In this document: piece by piece, positions 8,154-18,430 of the stretch
Layout: every line of letters begins with the position of its first letter
Numbering within the stretch: position 1 is the stretch's first letter
Source of the DNA: Mycolicibacterium chlorophenolicum
GTDB lineage: Bacteria > Actinomycetota > Actinomycetes > Mycobacteriales > Mycobacteriaceae
DNA: 64,000 nucleotides
Assembly: GCF_001044235.1 (NCBI RefSeq)
Contig: NZ_JYNL01000069.1
Span: 828,780-892,779 of the forward strand
Direction of reading: 5' to 3'
Translations under genes and position numbers: made by a program
Notes under the pieces: model-generated
What the model was told of the DNA's origin: nothing
Database searches by the model: none
The model's input: the letters and a program-made list of their open reading frames with translations, nothing else

Positions 8154-9358
8154 CCACGAGCGAGATCCTGCTCGACCCGTACGACTACGACTTCCACGAA
8201 GATCCGTACCCGTACTACCAGCGGTTGCGCGACGAGGCCCCGCTGTACCACAACCCGGATCTGGGCTTCTGGGCGTTGTCGCGACACCGGGACGTGTTGA
8301 CCGGATTCCGCAACAGCACAACGCTGTCCAACAAGTTCGGGGTGTCGCTCGACCCGGCGTCCCGCGGCCCCCACGCGTCGAAGACGATGTCGTTCCTGGC
8401 GATGGACGATCCTGCCCACCTGCGCCTGCGCACCCTGGTCTCCAAGGGCTTCACCCCACGCCGGATCCGCGAGCTGGAACCCCGGGTCACCGAGATCGCC
8501 GTCGCGCACCTCGACACCCTGCTCGACAAGGCCGCCGACGGCGAAACCGTGGACTACGTCGACGAATTCGCCGGCAAGCTGCCGATGGACGTCATCTCCG
8601 AACTGATGGGGGTTCCGCAGGCCGATCGCGCGCAGGTCCGCGCCTGGGCCGACGGCGTGATGCACCGCGATGAAGGGGTCACCGACGTCCCGCCCGCGGC
8701 GGTCGAGGCCTCGATCAACCTGATCGTCTACTACCAGAACATGGTGGCCGAGCGCCGTGCCGCGCTCACCGACGATCTGACCTCGGCGCTGCTCGAAGCC
8801 GAGATCGACGGTGACCGCCTCACCGACGACGAGATCCTGGGCTTCATGTTCCTGATGGTGATCGCCGGCAACGAGACGACCACCAAACTCCTTGCCAATG
8901 CCGCCTTCTGGGGCCACCGCAATCCGGATCAGCTCACCCCGGTGTACGACGACCTGAGCCGGGTGCCGCTGTGGGTCGAGGAGACGCTGCGCTACGACAC
9001 GTCCAGCCAGATCCTCGCCCGCACCGTCGTCGGTGAGCTCACCCTCTATGACACCGTGATCCCCGACGGGGAGGTGCTGTTGCTGCTGCCCGGTTCGGCG
9101 CACCGCGACGAACGTGTCTTCGACGACCCCGACGACTACGTCATCGGACGCGAGATCGGCTCGAAGCTGATGAGTTTCGGCAGCGGCGCGCACTTCTGTC
9201 TCGGGGCGCACCTCGCCCGGATGGAAGCCCGGGTGGCGCTAGCCGAACTGTTCACCCGAATCCGTGGCTACGAGGTGGACGAGGCCAACGCCGTCCGCGT
9301 GCACTCGAGCAACGTCCGCGGGTTCGCCCACCTGCCCATCCACGTGAAAGTGCGCTGA
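8150..9358 (+). CDS. cyp123: Cytochrome P450 CYP123
   Basis: 402 aa, the same length as M. tuberculosis CYP123 (Rv0766c). I-helix VIAGNETTTKLLAN, ExxR EETLRYDTSSQ, haem loop FGSGAHFCLGAHLARME. Cytoplasmic monooxygenase whose substrate is not established. Its electrons may come from the 3Fe-4S ferredoxin encoded three genes downstream. It is coupled to the TetR gene upstream by a four-base overlap, with the SDR 12 bp downstream. Identification rests on both motifs and conserved order TetR-cyp123-SDR-cyp51-ferredoxin. Confidence 0.9.
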   Translation: MTTSEILLDPYDYDFHEDPYPYYQRLRDEAPLYHNPDLGFWALSRHRDVLTGFRNSTTLSNKFGVSLDPASRGPHASKTMSFLAMDDPAHLRLRTLVSKGFTPRRIRELEPRVTEIAVAHLDTLLDKAADGETVDYVDEFAGKLPMDVISELMGVPQADRAQVRAWADGVMHRDEGVTDVPPAAVEASINLIVYYQNMVAERRAALTDDLTSALLEAEIDGDRLTDDEILGFMFLMVIAGNETTTKLLANAAFWGHRNPDQLTPVYDDLSRVPLWVEETLRYDTSSQILARTVVGELTLYDTVIPDGEVLLLLPGSAHRDERVFDDPDDYVIGREIGSKLMSFGSGAHFCLGAHLARMEARVALAELFTRIRGYEVDEANAVRVHSSNVRGFAHLPIHVKVR

Positions 9359-9370
9359 AAGGCCTGTCGC

Positions 9371-10195
9371 ATGCCGCGATTCGATCCCCTTCCCGACCGC
9401 AGGCCCGCCCTGATCGCCGGAGCGTCCTCCGGCATCGGCGCGGCCACCGCCGTCGACCTCGCCGCGCACGGTTTTCCGGTCGCCCTCGGTGCCCGCCGGG
9501 TCGAGAAGTGCCAGGAGATCGTCGAACAGATCCGCGCCGACGGGGGCGAGGCCATCGCGGTGCACCTCGACGTCACCGACCCCGACTCGGTGAAAGCCTG
9601 CGTCGAGCAGACCACCTCCGAGCTCGGCGACATCGAGGTGCTCGTCGCCGGTGCCGGCGACACCTACTTCGGCAAGCTCGACGCGATCAGCACCGAGCAG
9701 TTCGAGTCCCAGGTCCAGATCCACCTCATCGGCGCCAACCGCGTCGCCACCGCGGTGCTGCCCGGCATGATCGAACGCCAGCGCGGCGACCTGATTTTCG
9801 TAGGATCCGATGTGGCACTGCGCCAGAGGCCGCACATGGGCGCCTACGGAGCGGCGAAGGCCGCGCTGGTCGCCATGGTCACCAACTACCAGATGGAACT
9901 CGAGGGCACCGGCGTGCGCGCGTCGATCGTGCATCCCGGGCCGACGAAGACCTCGATGGGCTGGAGCCTGCCCGCCGAGCTGATCGGTCCCGCGCTCGAG
10001 GACTGGGCCAAGTGGGGTCAGGCCCGTCACGACTACTTCCTGCGCGCCGCCGACCTCGCCCGGGCGATCACGTTCGTCGCCGAGACGCCGCGGGGCGGCT
10101 TCATCGCGAACATGGAACTGCAACCCGAAGCTCCACTGGCGCACACGAAGGAACGCCAGCAACTCAAAGTCGACGAGGAAGCGCTGAATTCATGA
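9371..10195 (+). CDS. Short-chain dehydrogenase/reductase, Rv0765c-like
   Basis: 274 aa SDR. The cofactor loop here is IAGASSGIGAATAVDL (AGASSGIG in place of TGxxxGIG). ALGARR after beta-2 suggests NADP. Catalytic Ser lies in FVGSDVALRQ and YxxxK in GAYGAAKAAL, around residues 150-162. It sits between cyp123 and cyp51 and overlaps the cyp51 start by four bases (ATGA). A role in oxidising or reducing a product of the adjacent P450s, for example a sterol hydroxyl or C4 intermediate, is inference from position. Confidence 0.88.
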   Translation: MPRFDPLPDRRPALIAGASSGIGAATAVDLAAHGFPVALGARRVEKCQEIVEQIRADGGEAIAVHLDVTDPDSVKACVEQTTSELGDIEVLVAGAGDTYFGKLDAISTEQFESQVQIHLIGANRVATAVLPGMIERQRGDLIFVGSDVALRQRPHMGAYGAAKAALVAMVTNYQMELEGTGVRASIVHPGPTKTSMGWSLPAELIGPALEDWAKWGQARHDYFLRAADLARAITFVAETPRGGFIANMELQPEAPLAHTKERQQLKVDEEALNS

Positions 10196-11541
10196 CCACC
10201 GCTACTGTCCCCCGCGTCTCCGGTGGCGAGGAGGAACACGGCCACCTCGAGGAGTTCCGCACCGATCCGATCGGACTGATGACGCGCATCCGCGAGGAGT
10301 GCGGAGACGTCGGCTGGTTCCAGCTCGCCGACAAGCAGGTGGTGATGCTCTCGGGCGCCGAGGCCAACGAGTTCTTCTTCCGGTCTAGCGATGACGAACT
10401 CAATCAGGCCGAGGCCTACCCGTTCATGACGCCGATCTTCGGCGAGGGCGTGGTGTTCGACGCCGACCCGGAGCGCCGCAAGGAGATGCTGCACAACTCC
10501 GCGCTGCGCGGTGAGCAGATGAAGGGCCACGCCACGACCATCGAGAACGAGGTCCGGCGGATGATCGAGAACTGGGGCGACGCCGGCGAGATCGACCTCC
10601 TCGAGTTCTTCGCCGAACTGACCATCTACACCTCGACGGCGTGTCTGATCGGCCTCAAGTTCCGCAACCAGCTCGACTCGCGGTTCGCCAACTACTACCA
10701 CCTGCTCGAACGCGGCACCGATCCGCTGTGCTACGTCGACCCCTACCTGCCGATCGAGAGCTTCCGGATCCGCGACGAAGCCCGCGCCGGCCTGGTCGAA
10801 TTGGTGCAGGAGGTCATGAACGGCCGAATCGCCAACCCGCCCAAGGACAAAGCCGATCGCGACATGCTCGACGTCCTGGTGTCCATCAAGGACGAGGAGG
10901 GCAATCCCCGGTTCTCGGCCAACGAGGTGACCGGCATGTTCATCTCGCTGATGTTCGCCGGCCACCACACCAGCTCGGGCACGTCGTCGTGGACGCTGAT
11001 CGAACTGCTTCGCCACCCGGAGTTCTACGCGCAGGTCCAGCAGGAGCTCGACGAGCTCTACGCCGACGGCCAGGAAGTGAGTTTTCATGCGCTGCGCCAG
11101 ATCCCGAAGCTCGACAACGCGCTGAAGGAGACCCTGCGCCTGCATCCGCCGCTGATCATCCTGATGCGGGTCGCCCAGGACGACTTCGAGGTCGCCGGCC
11201 TGCCGATCCACAAGGGGCAGATGGTGGCGGCCTCGCCGGCGATCTCCAACCGGATCCCCGAGGACTTTCCCGACCCGGACGCGTTCGACCCCGACCGCTA
11301 CGAGAAGCCGCGCCAGGAAGACCTGATCAACCGGTGGACGTGGATCCCGTTCGGCGCCGGCAAGCACCGGTGCGTGGGCGCGGCGTTCGCCCAGATGCAG
11401 ATCAAGGCGATCTTCTCGGTTCTGTTGCGCGAGTACGAGTTCGAGATGGCGCAGCCGCCGGAGAGCTACCGCAACGATCATTCCAAGATGGTGGTGCAGC
11501 TGGCCAGGCCGGCGAAGGTGCGCTACCGCAGGAGGGCCTGA
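10192..11541 (+). CDS. cyp51: Sterol 14-alpha-demethylase CYP51
   Basis: 449 aa, close to the 451 aa of Rv0764c. I-helix SLMFAGHHTSSGTSSW (the His-Thr CYP51 signature), ExxR ALKETLRLHPPLII, substrate region around TSTACLIGLKFR, haem loop FGAGKHRCVGAAFAQMQIK. The family removes the 14-alpha methyl of lanosterol/obtusifoliol-type sterols in three oxidations. Most bacteria lack it and mycobacteria make no sterols by a known route, so the natural substrate is unsettled. The ATG at 10192 overlaps the SDR stop. The next gene, four bases on, encodes its likely ferredoxin. CYP51 is the target of azole drugs. Confidence 0.96.
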   Translation: MTTATVPRVSGGEEEHGHLEEFRTDPIGLMTRIREECGDVGWFQLADKQVVMLSGAEANEFFFRSSDDELNQAEAYPFMTPIFGEGVVFDADPERRKEMLHNSALRGEQMKGHATTIENEVRRMIENWGDAGEIDLLEFFAELTIYTSTACLIGLKFRNQLDSRFANYYHLLERGTDPLCYVDPYLPIESFRIRDEARAGLVELVQEVMNGRIANPPKDKADRDMLDVLVSIKDEEGNPRFSANEVTGMFISLMFAGHHTSSGTSSWTLIELLRHPEFYAQVQQELDELYADGQEVSFHALRQIPKLDNALKETLRLHPPLIILMRVAQDDFEVAGLPIHKGQMVAASPAISNRIPEDFPDPDAFDPDRYEKPRQEDLINRWTWIPFGAGKHRCVGAAFAQMQIKAIFSVLLREYEFEMAQPPESYRNDHSKMVVQLARPAKVRYRRRA

Positions 11542-11545
11542 GGCG

Positions 11546-11752
11546 ATGGGCGGCTACCGCGTGGAGGTCGACGCCGATCTGTGCCAGGGCCACGCCATGT
11601 GCGAACTGGAAGCGCCCGACGTGTTCTCGGTGCCCCGGCGGGGCATCGTCGAGATCCTCGATGCCGAACCTCCCGACGAGATCCGCGAGGACGTCGAGCG
11701 GGCCGTCGAGATGTGCCCCACCCGAGCAATTTCAATCACAGATAAGGACTGA
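11546..11752 (+). CDS. 3Fe-4S ferredoxin, electron donor to CYP51 (Rv0763c-like)
   Basis: 68 aa, the same length as Rv0763c. The cluster ligands are visible as CQGHAMC near residue 13-19 and MCPTRA near the C-terminus. In the first motif the residue that would be the fourth Cys of a 4Fe-4S cluster is His, the pattern of P450-linked 3Fe-4S ferredoxins. It follows cyp51 by four bases and precedes the SnoaL-like gene by two, so it belongs to the operon and is the obvious partner of CYP51 and perhaps CYP123. Confidence 0.93.
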   Translation: MGGYRVEVDADLCQGHAMCELEAPDVFSVPRRGIVEILDAEPPDEIREDVERAVEMCPTRAISITDKD

Positions 11753-11754
11753 CA

Positions 11755-12294
11755 GTGGCGTCACGTGAGCAATTGGAAGACTGGGTCGACCGCTGGCTGA
11801 AGGCCAACCAGGACGCCGAGAAGGCGGGCGACTGGAAACCGTTGGCGGAGTTCTACACCGACGACGCGACCTACGGCTGGAACATCGGCCCCAAGGAAGA
11901 CGTCATGTGCGTCAACAAAGACGAGATCCGGGACGTCGCCCTGGGCCTGGAGATGGAGGGCCTGGAGAACTGGGTCTACGAGTACCAGAAGGTGCTCATC
12001 GACGAGAAGCAGAACGAGATCGTCGGGTTCTGGAAGCAGATCGCGAACAAGTCCGACGGGTCCCGCGACGAGATCTACGGCATCGGGGGCAGCTGGTTCC
12101 GGCTCAACGACCAGCTGCTCATCGAGTGGCAGCGTGACTTCTTCGACTTCGGCCACGTGCAGAAGGCGTTCCTGAAGCTGATCGAGTCGGGCGACCTCAC
12201 CCCCACCATGCAGAAGCGCATCGAGCGCTCGCTGGCCGGGGAGAAACTGCCCGGCTACTACCCCCTCGGCGAGGCCCCCGTCCCGATCTGGTGA
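11755..12294 (+). CDS. SnoaL/NTF2-fold protein, Rv0762c-like, function unknown
   Basis: 179 aa, starting at a GTG two bases after the ferredoxin stop. The opening helix LEDWVDRWLKANQDAEKAGD and the YTDDATYGWNIGP strand are the usual SnoaL-like cone-fold signature (polyketide cyclase/ketosteroid-isomerase relatives). No catalytic residues can be assigned with confidence. It is the last gene of the TetR-cyp123-SDR-cyp51-ferredoxin operon, as in M. tuberculosis, and its stop codon lies inside a strong hairpin. A sterol- or lipid-binding role is plausible but inferred. Confidence 0.8.
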   Translation: MASREQLEDWVDRWLKANQDAEKAGDWKPLAEFYTDDATYGWNIGPKEDVMCVNKDEIRDVALGLEMEGLENWVYEYQKVLIDEKQNEIVGFWKQIANKSDGSRDEIYGIGGSWFRLNDQLLIEWQRDFFDFGHVQKAFLKLIESGDLTPTMQKRIERSLAGEKLPGYYPLGEAPVPIW

Positions 12295-12330
12295 TCACAC
12301 CACCAAGCGGTTGCTTGGGGGCGGTGTGAT
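12294..12330 (+). terminator. Two-part hairpin at the end of the cyp51 operon
   Basis: Outer arms ATCACACC (12294-12301) and GGTGTGAT (12323-12330) enclose a perfect inner stem CCAAGC-GGTT-GCTTGG (12303-12318). The total is 14 bp with a bulge. It begins at the last base of the preceding stop codon. There is no T-tract, as is common for mycobacterial terminators. The inner palindrome could also be a repressor site for adhB. Confidence 0.5.
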
Positions 12331-12337
12331 GTGGCTA

Positions 12338-12352
12338 ACTAGAGCCTCTAGT
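12338..12352. promoter_or_regulatory. Perfect inverted repeat upstream of adhB
   Basis: ACTAGAG-C-CTCTAGT, 7-bp arms around one base, 36 bp before the adhB ATG. The odd spacing and the lack of AAC/GTT cores separate it from the KstR sites elsewhere in the window. It is a likely operator for an unidentified regulator. Confidence 0.45.
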
Positions 12353-12387
12353 GTGGTGACAGAGGCACCCGTCGGAAAGCAGGAGAT

Positions 12388-13521
12388 ATGAAGACCAAAG
12401 GCGCTCTGATCTGGGAGTTCAATCAGCCCTGGTCGATCGAGGAGATCGAGATCGGCGACCCCGTCAAGGACGAGGTCAAGATCCAGATGGAAGCGTCCGG
12501 GATGTGCCATTCCGACCACCACCTGGTCACCGGCGACATCCCGATGGCCGGTTTCCCGGTCCTGGGCGGCCACGAGGGTGCCGGCATCGTCACCGAGGTC
12601 GGCCCCGGCGTCGAAGGTCTCGAGCCGGGTGACCACGTCGTGCTCTCGTTCATCCCGTCCTGTGGTTCCTGCCCGTCCTGTCAGGCCGGTCTGCGCAACC
12701 TCTGCGACCTCGGCGCCATGCTGCTGCAGGGCACCGCGGTGTCCGACAACACCCACCGCATCCACGCGGTCAAGGACGGCACCCCCGTCATCCCGATGAC
12801 CCTGCTCGGCACGTTCAGCCCGTACATGGTCGTCCACAAGAGCTCGGTCGTGAAGATCGACCCGTCCATCCCGTTCGAGGTGGCCTGCCTGGTCGGCTGC
12901 GGTGTGACCACCGGCTACGGCTCGGCGGTGCGCAGCGCGAACGTCCGCCCGGGCGACGACGTCGTGATCGCCGGCATCGGCGGCGTCGGCATGGGTGCGC
13001 TACAGGGCGCGCTCAATGCGGGCGCCCGCAACATCTTCGCCATCGACCCGGTCGAGTGGAAGCGCGATCAGGCGCTCAAGTTCGGCGCCACGCACGCCTA
13101 CCCGGACATCGGCAGCGCGATGATGGGCGTCGCCGAGGTCACCCAGGGCCGGATGGCCTCGAAGACCATCATCACCACCGGTGAGCTCAAGGGCGAAGAG
13201 ATCGACAACTACCTCAACATCACCGCCAAGGGCGGCACCTGCGTCGTGACCGCGGTCGCGAACATGGCCAGCTCCGACGTGACGCTGAACCTGTCGATGC
13301 TCACCCTGCTGCAGAAGAACCTGCAGGGCACCATCTTCGGCGGCGGCAACCCGCACTTCGACATCCCCCAGCTGCTGTCGATGTACAAGGCCGGCCGGCT
13401 CAATCTCGATGACATGGTGACCCGGCAGTACAAGCTCGAGCAGATCAACGACGGCTACAAGGACATGCTGGAGGGCCGCAACATCCGCGGCGTGATCCGC
13501 TACACCGACGCCGACCGGTAA
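12388..13521 (+). CDS. adhB: Zinc-dependent alcohol dehydrogenase AdhB (NDMA-dependent type), Rv0761c-like
   Basis: 377 aa (375 in Rv0761c). Catalytic-zinc ligands appear as GMCHSDHH near residue 38 and GGHEGAG near 65. The structural zinc site is CGSCPSCQAGLRNLC at about 93-107, and the Rossmann motif is GIGGVGMGALQ near 195. This group of mycobacterial enzymes carries tightly bound nicotinamide and oxidises alcohols to aldehydes. Here it would feed AldA. It has its own upstream region with two palindromes, and AGGAG stands 7 bases before the ATG at 12388. Confidence 0.92.
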   Translation: MKTKGALIWEFNQPWSIEEIEIGDPVKDEVKIQMEASGMCHSDHHLVTGDIPMAGFPVLGGHEGAGIVTEVGPGVEGLEPGDHVVLSFIPSCGSCPSCQAGLRNLCDLGAMLLQGTAVSDNTHRIHAVKDGTPVIPMTLLGTFSPYMVVHKSSVVKIDPSIPFEVACLVGCGVTTGYGSAVRSANVRPGDDVVIAGIGGVGMGALQGALNAGARNIFAIDPVEWKRDQALKFGATHAYPDIGSAMMGVAEVTQGRMASKTIITTGELKGEEIDNYLNITAKGGTCVVTAVANMASSDVTLNLSMLTLLQKNLQGTIFGGGNPHFDIPQLLSMYKAGRLNLDDMVTRQYKLEQINDGYKDMLEGRNIRGVIRYTDADR

Positions 13522-13537
13522 CCCCCCACCCTTCGCG

Positions 13538-13594
13538 CGAACTTGCATTCCGGCAGCGGAAGTTCGAGTAAAGCCCTGCTGGAATGCAATTTCG
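13538..13594. repeat. Imperfect 19-bp palindromic hairpin element
   Basis: Bases 13538-13556 pair with 13576-13594 apart from one C/T mismatch and one G-T pair. The core arms TTGCATTCC (13543) and GGAATGCAA (13581) are perfect. The loop is 19 bases. It fills most of the 102-bp gap between adhB and the next gene. It may act as a transcription terminator or attenuator, or be a copy of a dispersed palindromic element. I see only one copy in this window. Confidence 0.55.
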
Positions 13595-13623
13595 GCGCCG
13601 AGGTCGTCGCTGAAGGAGTGCGC

Positions 13624-14052
13624 ATGACAGATCTCGATCTCGCACCCGTCGTCGCCGCGTCCCGCGCGTCGTGGACGTGCGTCCAGAGCGGCGACCGGGA
13701 GGGCTGGCTCGCCCTGATGGCCGACGACATCGTCGTCGAGGACCCGATCGGTGAGGCCGTCACCAATCCCGACGGCACCGGGGTGCGCGGCAAGGAGGCG
13801 CTCGCCGCCTTCTACGACGCCAACATCGGGCCGAACCGGCTGCGCGTCACGTGCGAGGAGACGTTCCCGTCCAGCAGTCCGACGGAGATCGCCTACATCC
13901 TGGTGTTGGAGACGACGTTCCCCAACGGCTTCGTCGCGACGGTTCGCGGGGTGTTCACCTACCGCGTCGACGCGGCCGGCCTGATCACCAACCTGCGCGG
14001 CTACTGGAACATGGACGCGATGACGTTCTCCGAAGCAGGGACCACGGATTAG
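13624..14052 (+). CDS. Ketosteroid-isomerase-like NTF2-fold protein, Rv0760c-like
   Basis: 142 aa (139 in Rv0760c). The N-terminal helices followed by WLALMADDIVVEDPIGEAV, where Asp and Glu face the pocket, and the C-terminal strands VRGVFTYRVDAAGLITNLRG match the KSI/NTF2 cone. Rv0760c is known to have this fold and bind steroids, but the classic catalytic Tyr-Asp set of KSI is not obvious here. Start: ATG at 13624, six bases after GGAG in GAAGGAGTGCGC. It follows adhB in the same direction, separated by a hairpin element. A steroid-binding or isomerising role is likely but unproven. Confidence 0.85.
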   Translation: MTDLDLAPVVAASRASWTCVQSGDREGWLALMADDIVVEDPIGEAVTNPDGTGVRGKEALAAFYDANIGPNRLRVTCEETFPSSSPTEIAYILVLETTFPNGFVATVRGVFTYRVDAAGLITNLRGYWNMDAMTFSEAGTTD

Positions 14053-14080
14053 CGCACCGCTGTCCGGTCGCGGCGCGGTC

Positions 14081-14906
14081 GTGGTGGGCGGCACGCGGGG
14101 CGTCGGACTGGCGGTGGCCACGCTGCTGGCCGACCTGGGCGCCCGTGTCGTGGTCAACGGACGCGACCCGGACGCCGTCGCGCAAGCGGCGCAGGGGATC
14201 GCCGGTGCGGTCGGGCACGCGGGTTCGCCGTCGGACCCGGCGGTCGCCGACGCGCTGATCGACGCGTGCGTGCGCGAGTTCGGGCGCATCGACATCCTGG
14301 TCAACTGCGCCGGCACCGCCGAGCCCACCGGCTCCTCGATCCTGACGATCACACCCGCGCAGTTCCAGGACCTGATCGACGCGCATCTGGGCACGGTGTT
14401 CCAGACCTGCCGCGCCGCAGCGCCGTTGATGGCGAAACAGGGATCGGGCGCGATCGTCAACACCAGCTCGTTCGCGTTCCTCGGGGACTATGGCGGCACC
14501 GGGTATCCGGCGGGCAAGGGCGCGGTCAACGGTCTGACGCTGGCCATCGCCGCCGAACTCGCCGAACACGGGGTGCGCGCCAATGTGGTGTGCCCCGGCG
14601 CGAAGACCCGGCTGTCCACCGGGCCCGAGTACGAAGCGCACATCGCCGCGTTGAACCGCCGCGGCCTGCTCGACGACGTCAGCATGCAGGGCGCCCTGGA
14701 CGCCGCACCGCCGGAGTACGCGGCGCCCATCTACGCCTACCTGGCCAGTGATCTCGCCGCCGACGTCACCGGCCAAATCTTCATCGCCGCAGGCGGATTC
14801 GTCGGCCGCTTCGATCGTCCCACCCCGTTGATCGTCGCCTACCGGGATCACCACGACGCGCCGCCGTGGACCATCGACGAGATCTCCCGGAAAGTCTCGG
14901 CACAGG

Positions 14907-14917
<11 letters not shown>
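14081..14917 (+). CDS. Short-chain dehydrogenase/reductase, N-terminus uncertain
   Basis: At least 278 aa. SDR features are VGGTRGVGLAVA (cofactor loop), NGRD after beta-2 (NADP-like Arg), VNCAG, catalytic Ser in VNTSSFAF, and YxxxK as GYPAGKGAV. The first standard start codon in frame is the GTG at 14081, which removes most of beta-strand 1. The frame stays open upstream and reads LSGRGAVV just before it, overlapping or abutting the preceding stop at 14052, so translation probably begins further left at a non-standard codon or by coupling. M. tuberculosis lacks this gene at the Rv0760c-Rv0759c boundary. Confidence 0.8.
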
Positions 14918-16559
<1,642 letters not shown>

Positions 16560-16689
16560 GCGGCCAGGCTAGCCAACCGCGGCTCAGGTGTCGGCGGCAC
16601 GGCGGTATTCGCCGGGATGCCTTCGACCACCGCTCACCGAGGCCCGCGAAACGCCGATGAGGGTGGGCGCAGCCCTCTAACCTCCCCCA

Positions 16690-18222
16690 ATGGACCGCAT
16701 CTGGCAATGGGCGTGGAAGCACTGCGCGACGAGATACTCCTGGGTGGTCTATGCGGTCGCGTGCGGCATCGGCGTGGCGGTCTTCCTTCTGTCGGCGTTC
16801 GCGATCGTCGCTTTCGAGGAATCCGATCGCTATGTCGCGGCGGCCGGGATCGTGGCGATCGCCGTGCCGGTGATGACGTTCGTCAACATCCTGCCCGGCC
16901 TGGGCGGAATACGTGTCGTGGAACGGTGGGCCGCTGGCCAGGAGGTCGATCGTCGACGTGCACTGACAGCCACCTACAGCTGGGCTCGGCAGACTGTGAC
17001 GCGCACAGTGGTGGCCACCGGTGTCTCGATGGCGGCTACCGCGATCGCTGTCGGGACAAGCGCCGGGGCCGGCGCGTCACGGCTCGCGCAGTGGGCGATC
17101 CTGGGTGTCGCCGTCGGAGCCGGAGCCCAACTTGTCGGGGCACGCAGCTTCTTGGAGGGCGCGATGCGACCGGTCAGGATCGACATCGGTGGCGACAGCG
17201 GAATCGGTGACTCACTTCCCCGCTCACGACCGAGTTTTGCCGCCTGGTCGAACATGGCGCTGCTCGCGGCCGTGTTCGGGAACGCGATATCCGGCGCGAT
17301 ACTGGGGGCGGTCATTCTTCGGGCGGCTGCAGAACCCGCGCTCGCCGTCCTGGTCGGCGCGGGGATGACTGTCGGCTTCGCGGTTCCGATCACCGTCGGG
17401 GCGGCATCCTCCCAGTCGTTCTTACCGATACGCGACCTCGCGAGGGGCACCGAGCGCGTCGCGGCGGGGAATTACAGTCAACGGCTGCCGGTGGTGCAGG
17501 ACGACGATCTGGGCGCGCTTGCGGCGTCGTTCAATCGCATGCAGGCGGGTTTGGCTGAGCGACAACGACTTCACGCGGCTTTCGGAAACTACGTCGATCC
17601 GGCTCTGTCCGCGCGACTCCTCGCGCAGGGCGACGATGCATTCACCGGCGAGCGCCGCGAGGTCAGCGTCATGTTCCTCGACGTCCGTGACTTCACCGCG
17701 TTCGCCGAGGTCAACACCGCCGAGGACACCGTCGCTCGACTGAACGCGCTGTTCGAGATCGTCGTGCCCGCCGTCGTCGATGCCGGCGGGCACATCAACA
17801 AATTCCTCGGCGACGGCTTGATGGCTGTGTTCGGCGCTCCCAACGAGATCGCCGATCACGCCGACGCCGCGGTAGCCGCCGCCCTCGTGATCCAGCGTCT
17901 CGTCGCCGACCGCTTCGGCAGCAGGATGCGGATCGGTATCGGGATCAACTCAGGGGTGGTGATTGCCGGGACCATCGGCGGAGGCGGCCATCTCGAGTTC
18001 GCGGTCATCGGCGACACGACGAACGTCGCATCCCGCGTGGAGCAACTCACCAAGACCACGGGGGACGGCATCCTGCTCACCAAGCAGTGCCTCGACGCCA
18101 TGGCCACCAGCCCATCCGGGCTGACCGACCGCGGCTTTCATGTCCTGAAAGGAAAGTCGGCACCCATCCAGGTGTTCGGTCTCGAGACCGATCAGGGCCG
18201 GGTGCGCCAGCGGTCGACGTAG
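16690..18222 (+). CDS. Membrane class III adenylate cyclase with HAMP domain
   Basis: 510 aa. Six hydrophobic helices in the first about 240 residues form a membrane domain like that of Rv1318c-Rv1320c and Rv3645. A HAMP linker follows (LARGTERVAAGNYSQRLPVV), then the cyclase domain from about 320. Metal-binding Asp residues lie in MFLDVRDFTAF and FLGDGLMAVFG, the adenine-selecting Lys in INKFLGDG, and the Asn/Arg pair in DTTNVASRVEQ. All catalytic positions are present, so it should make cAMP from ATP. It stands alone between fadD and the HIT gene, and its 3' end overlaps a small opposing frame. This is another insertion in the Rv0760c-Rv0759c interval. Confidence 0.9.
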   Translation: MDRIWQWAWKHCATRYSWVVYAVACGIGVAVFLLSAFAIVAFEESDRYVAAAGIVAIAVPVMTFVNILPGLGGIRVVERWAAGQEVDRRRALTATYSWARQTVTRTVVATGVSMAATAIAVGTSAGAGASRLAQWAILGVAVGAGAQLVGARSFLEGAMRPVRIDIGGDSGIGDSLPRSRPSFAAWSNMALLAAVFGNAISGAILGAVILRAAAEPALAVLVGAGMTVGFAVPITVGAASSQSFLPIRDLARGTERVAAGNYSQRLPVVQDDDLGALAASFNRMQAGLAERQRLHAAFGNYVDPALSARLLAQGDDAFTGERREVSVMFLDVRDFTAFAEVNTAEDTVARLNALFEIVVPAVVDAGGHINKFLGDGLMAVFGAPNEIADHADAAVAAALVIQRLVADRFGSRMRIGIGINSGVVIAGTIGGGGHLEFAVIGDTTNVASRVEQLTKTTGDGILLTKQCLDAMATSPSGLTDRGFHVLKGKSAPIQVFGLETDQGRVRQRST

Positions 18223-18383
18223 GACGCGCGGGCCACGTCCGACGGCCGGCGCTGCGGCAGCATGGCCTGCTCGCGCTTGATCACCGAGCGCATGGTCAGC
18301 GCAGTCAGCACCACCATGACGGCGGCCGGAACAGCAGACAGCGGAGACGCCAGCAGCAGCTGGCTCAGTTCATTGGCTTCCAT
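18192..18383 (-). CDS. Possible small single-span membrane protein
   Basis: 63 aa. One hydrophobic segment at about residues 10-31 (LLASPLSAVPAAVMVVLTAL) is followed by a basic tail rich in Arg ending RWRTRP. It fills the gap between the cyclase and the HIT gene, overlapping the cyclase 3' end by 31 bp on the other strand. No clear ribosome site precedes the ATG. I do not recognise a family. It could be a real small gene or a chance frame in GC-rich DNA; the membrane-plus-basic-tail pattern favours real, modestly. Confidence 0.4.
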   Translation of the reverse strand: MEANELSQLLLASPLSAVPAAVMVVLTALTMRSVIKREQAMLPQRRPSDVARASYVDRWRTRP

Positions 18384-18430
18384 GTGATGTGTTCGTAGCC
18401 ACAGCCGTCTCGGATGGCATGCTCGTGATC

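Noticed and set aside
12338..12352. KstR site before adhB
   Set aside because: The arms resemble TAGA..TCTA but the AAC/GTT cores are missing and the spacer is one base instead of two.
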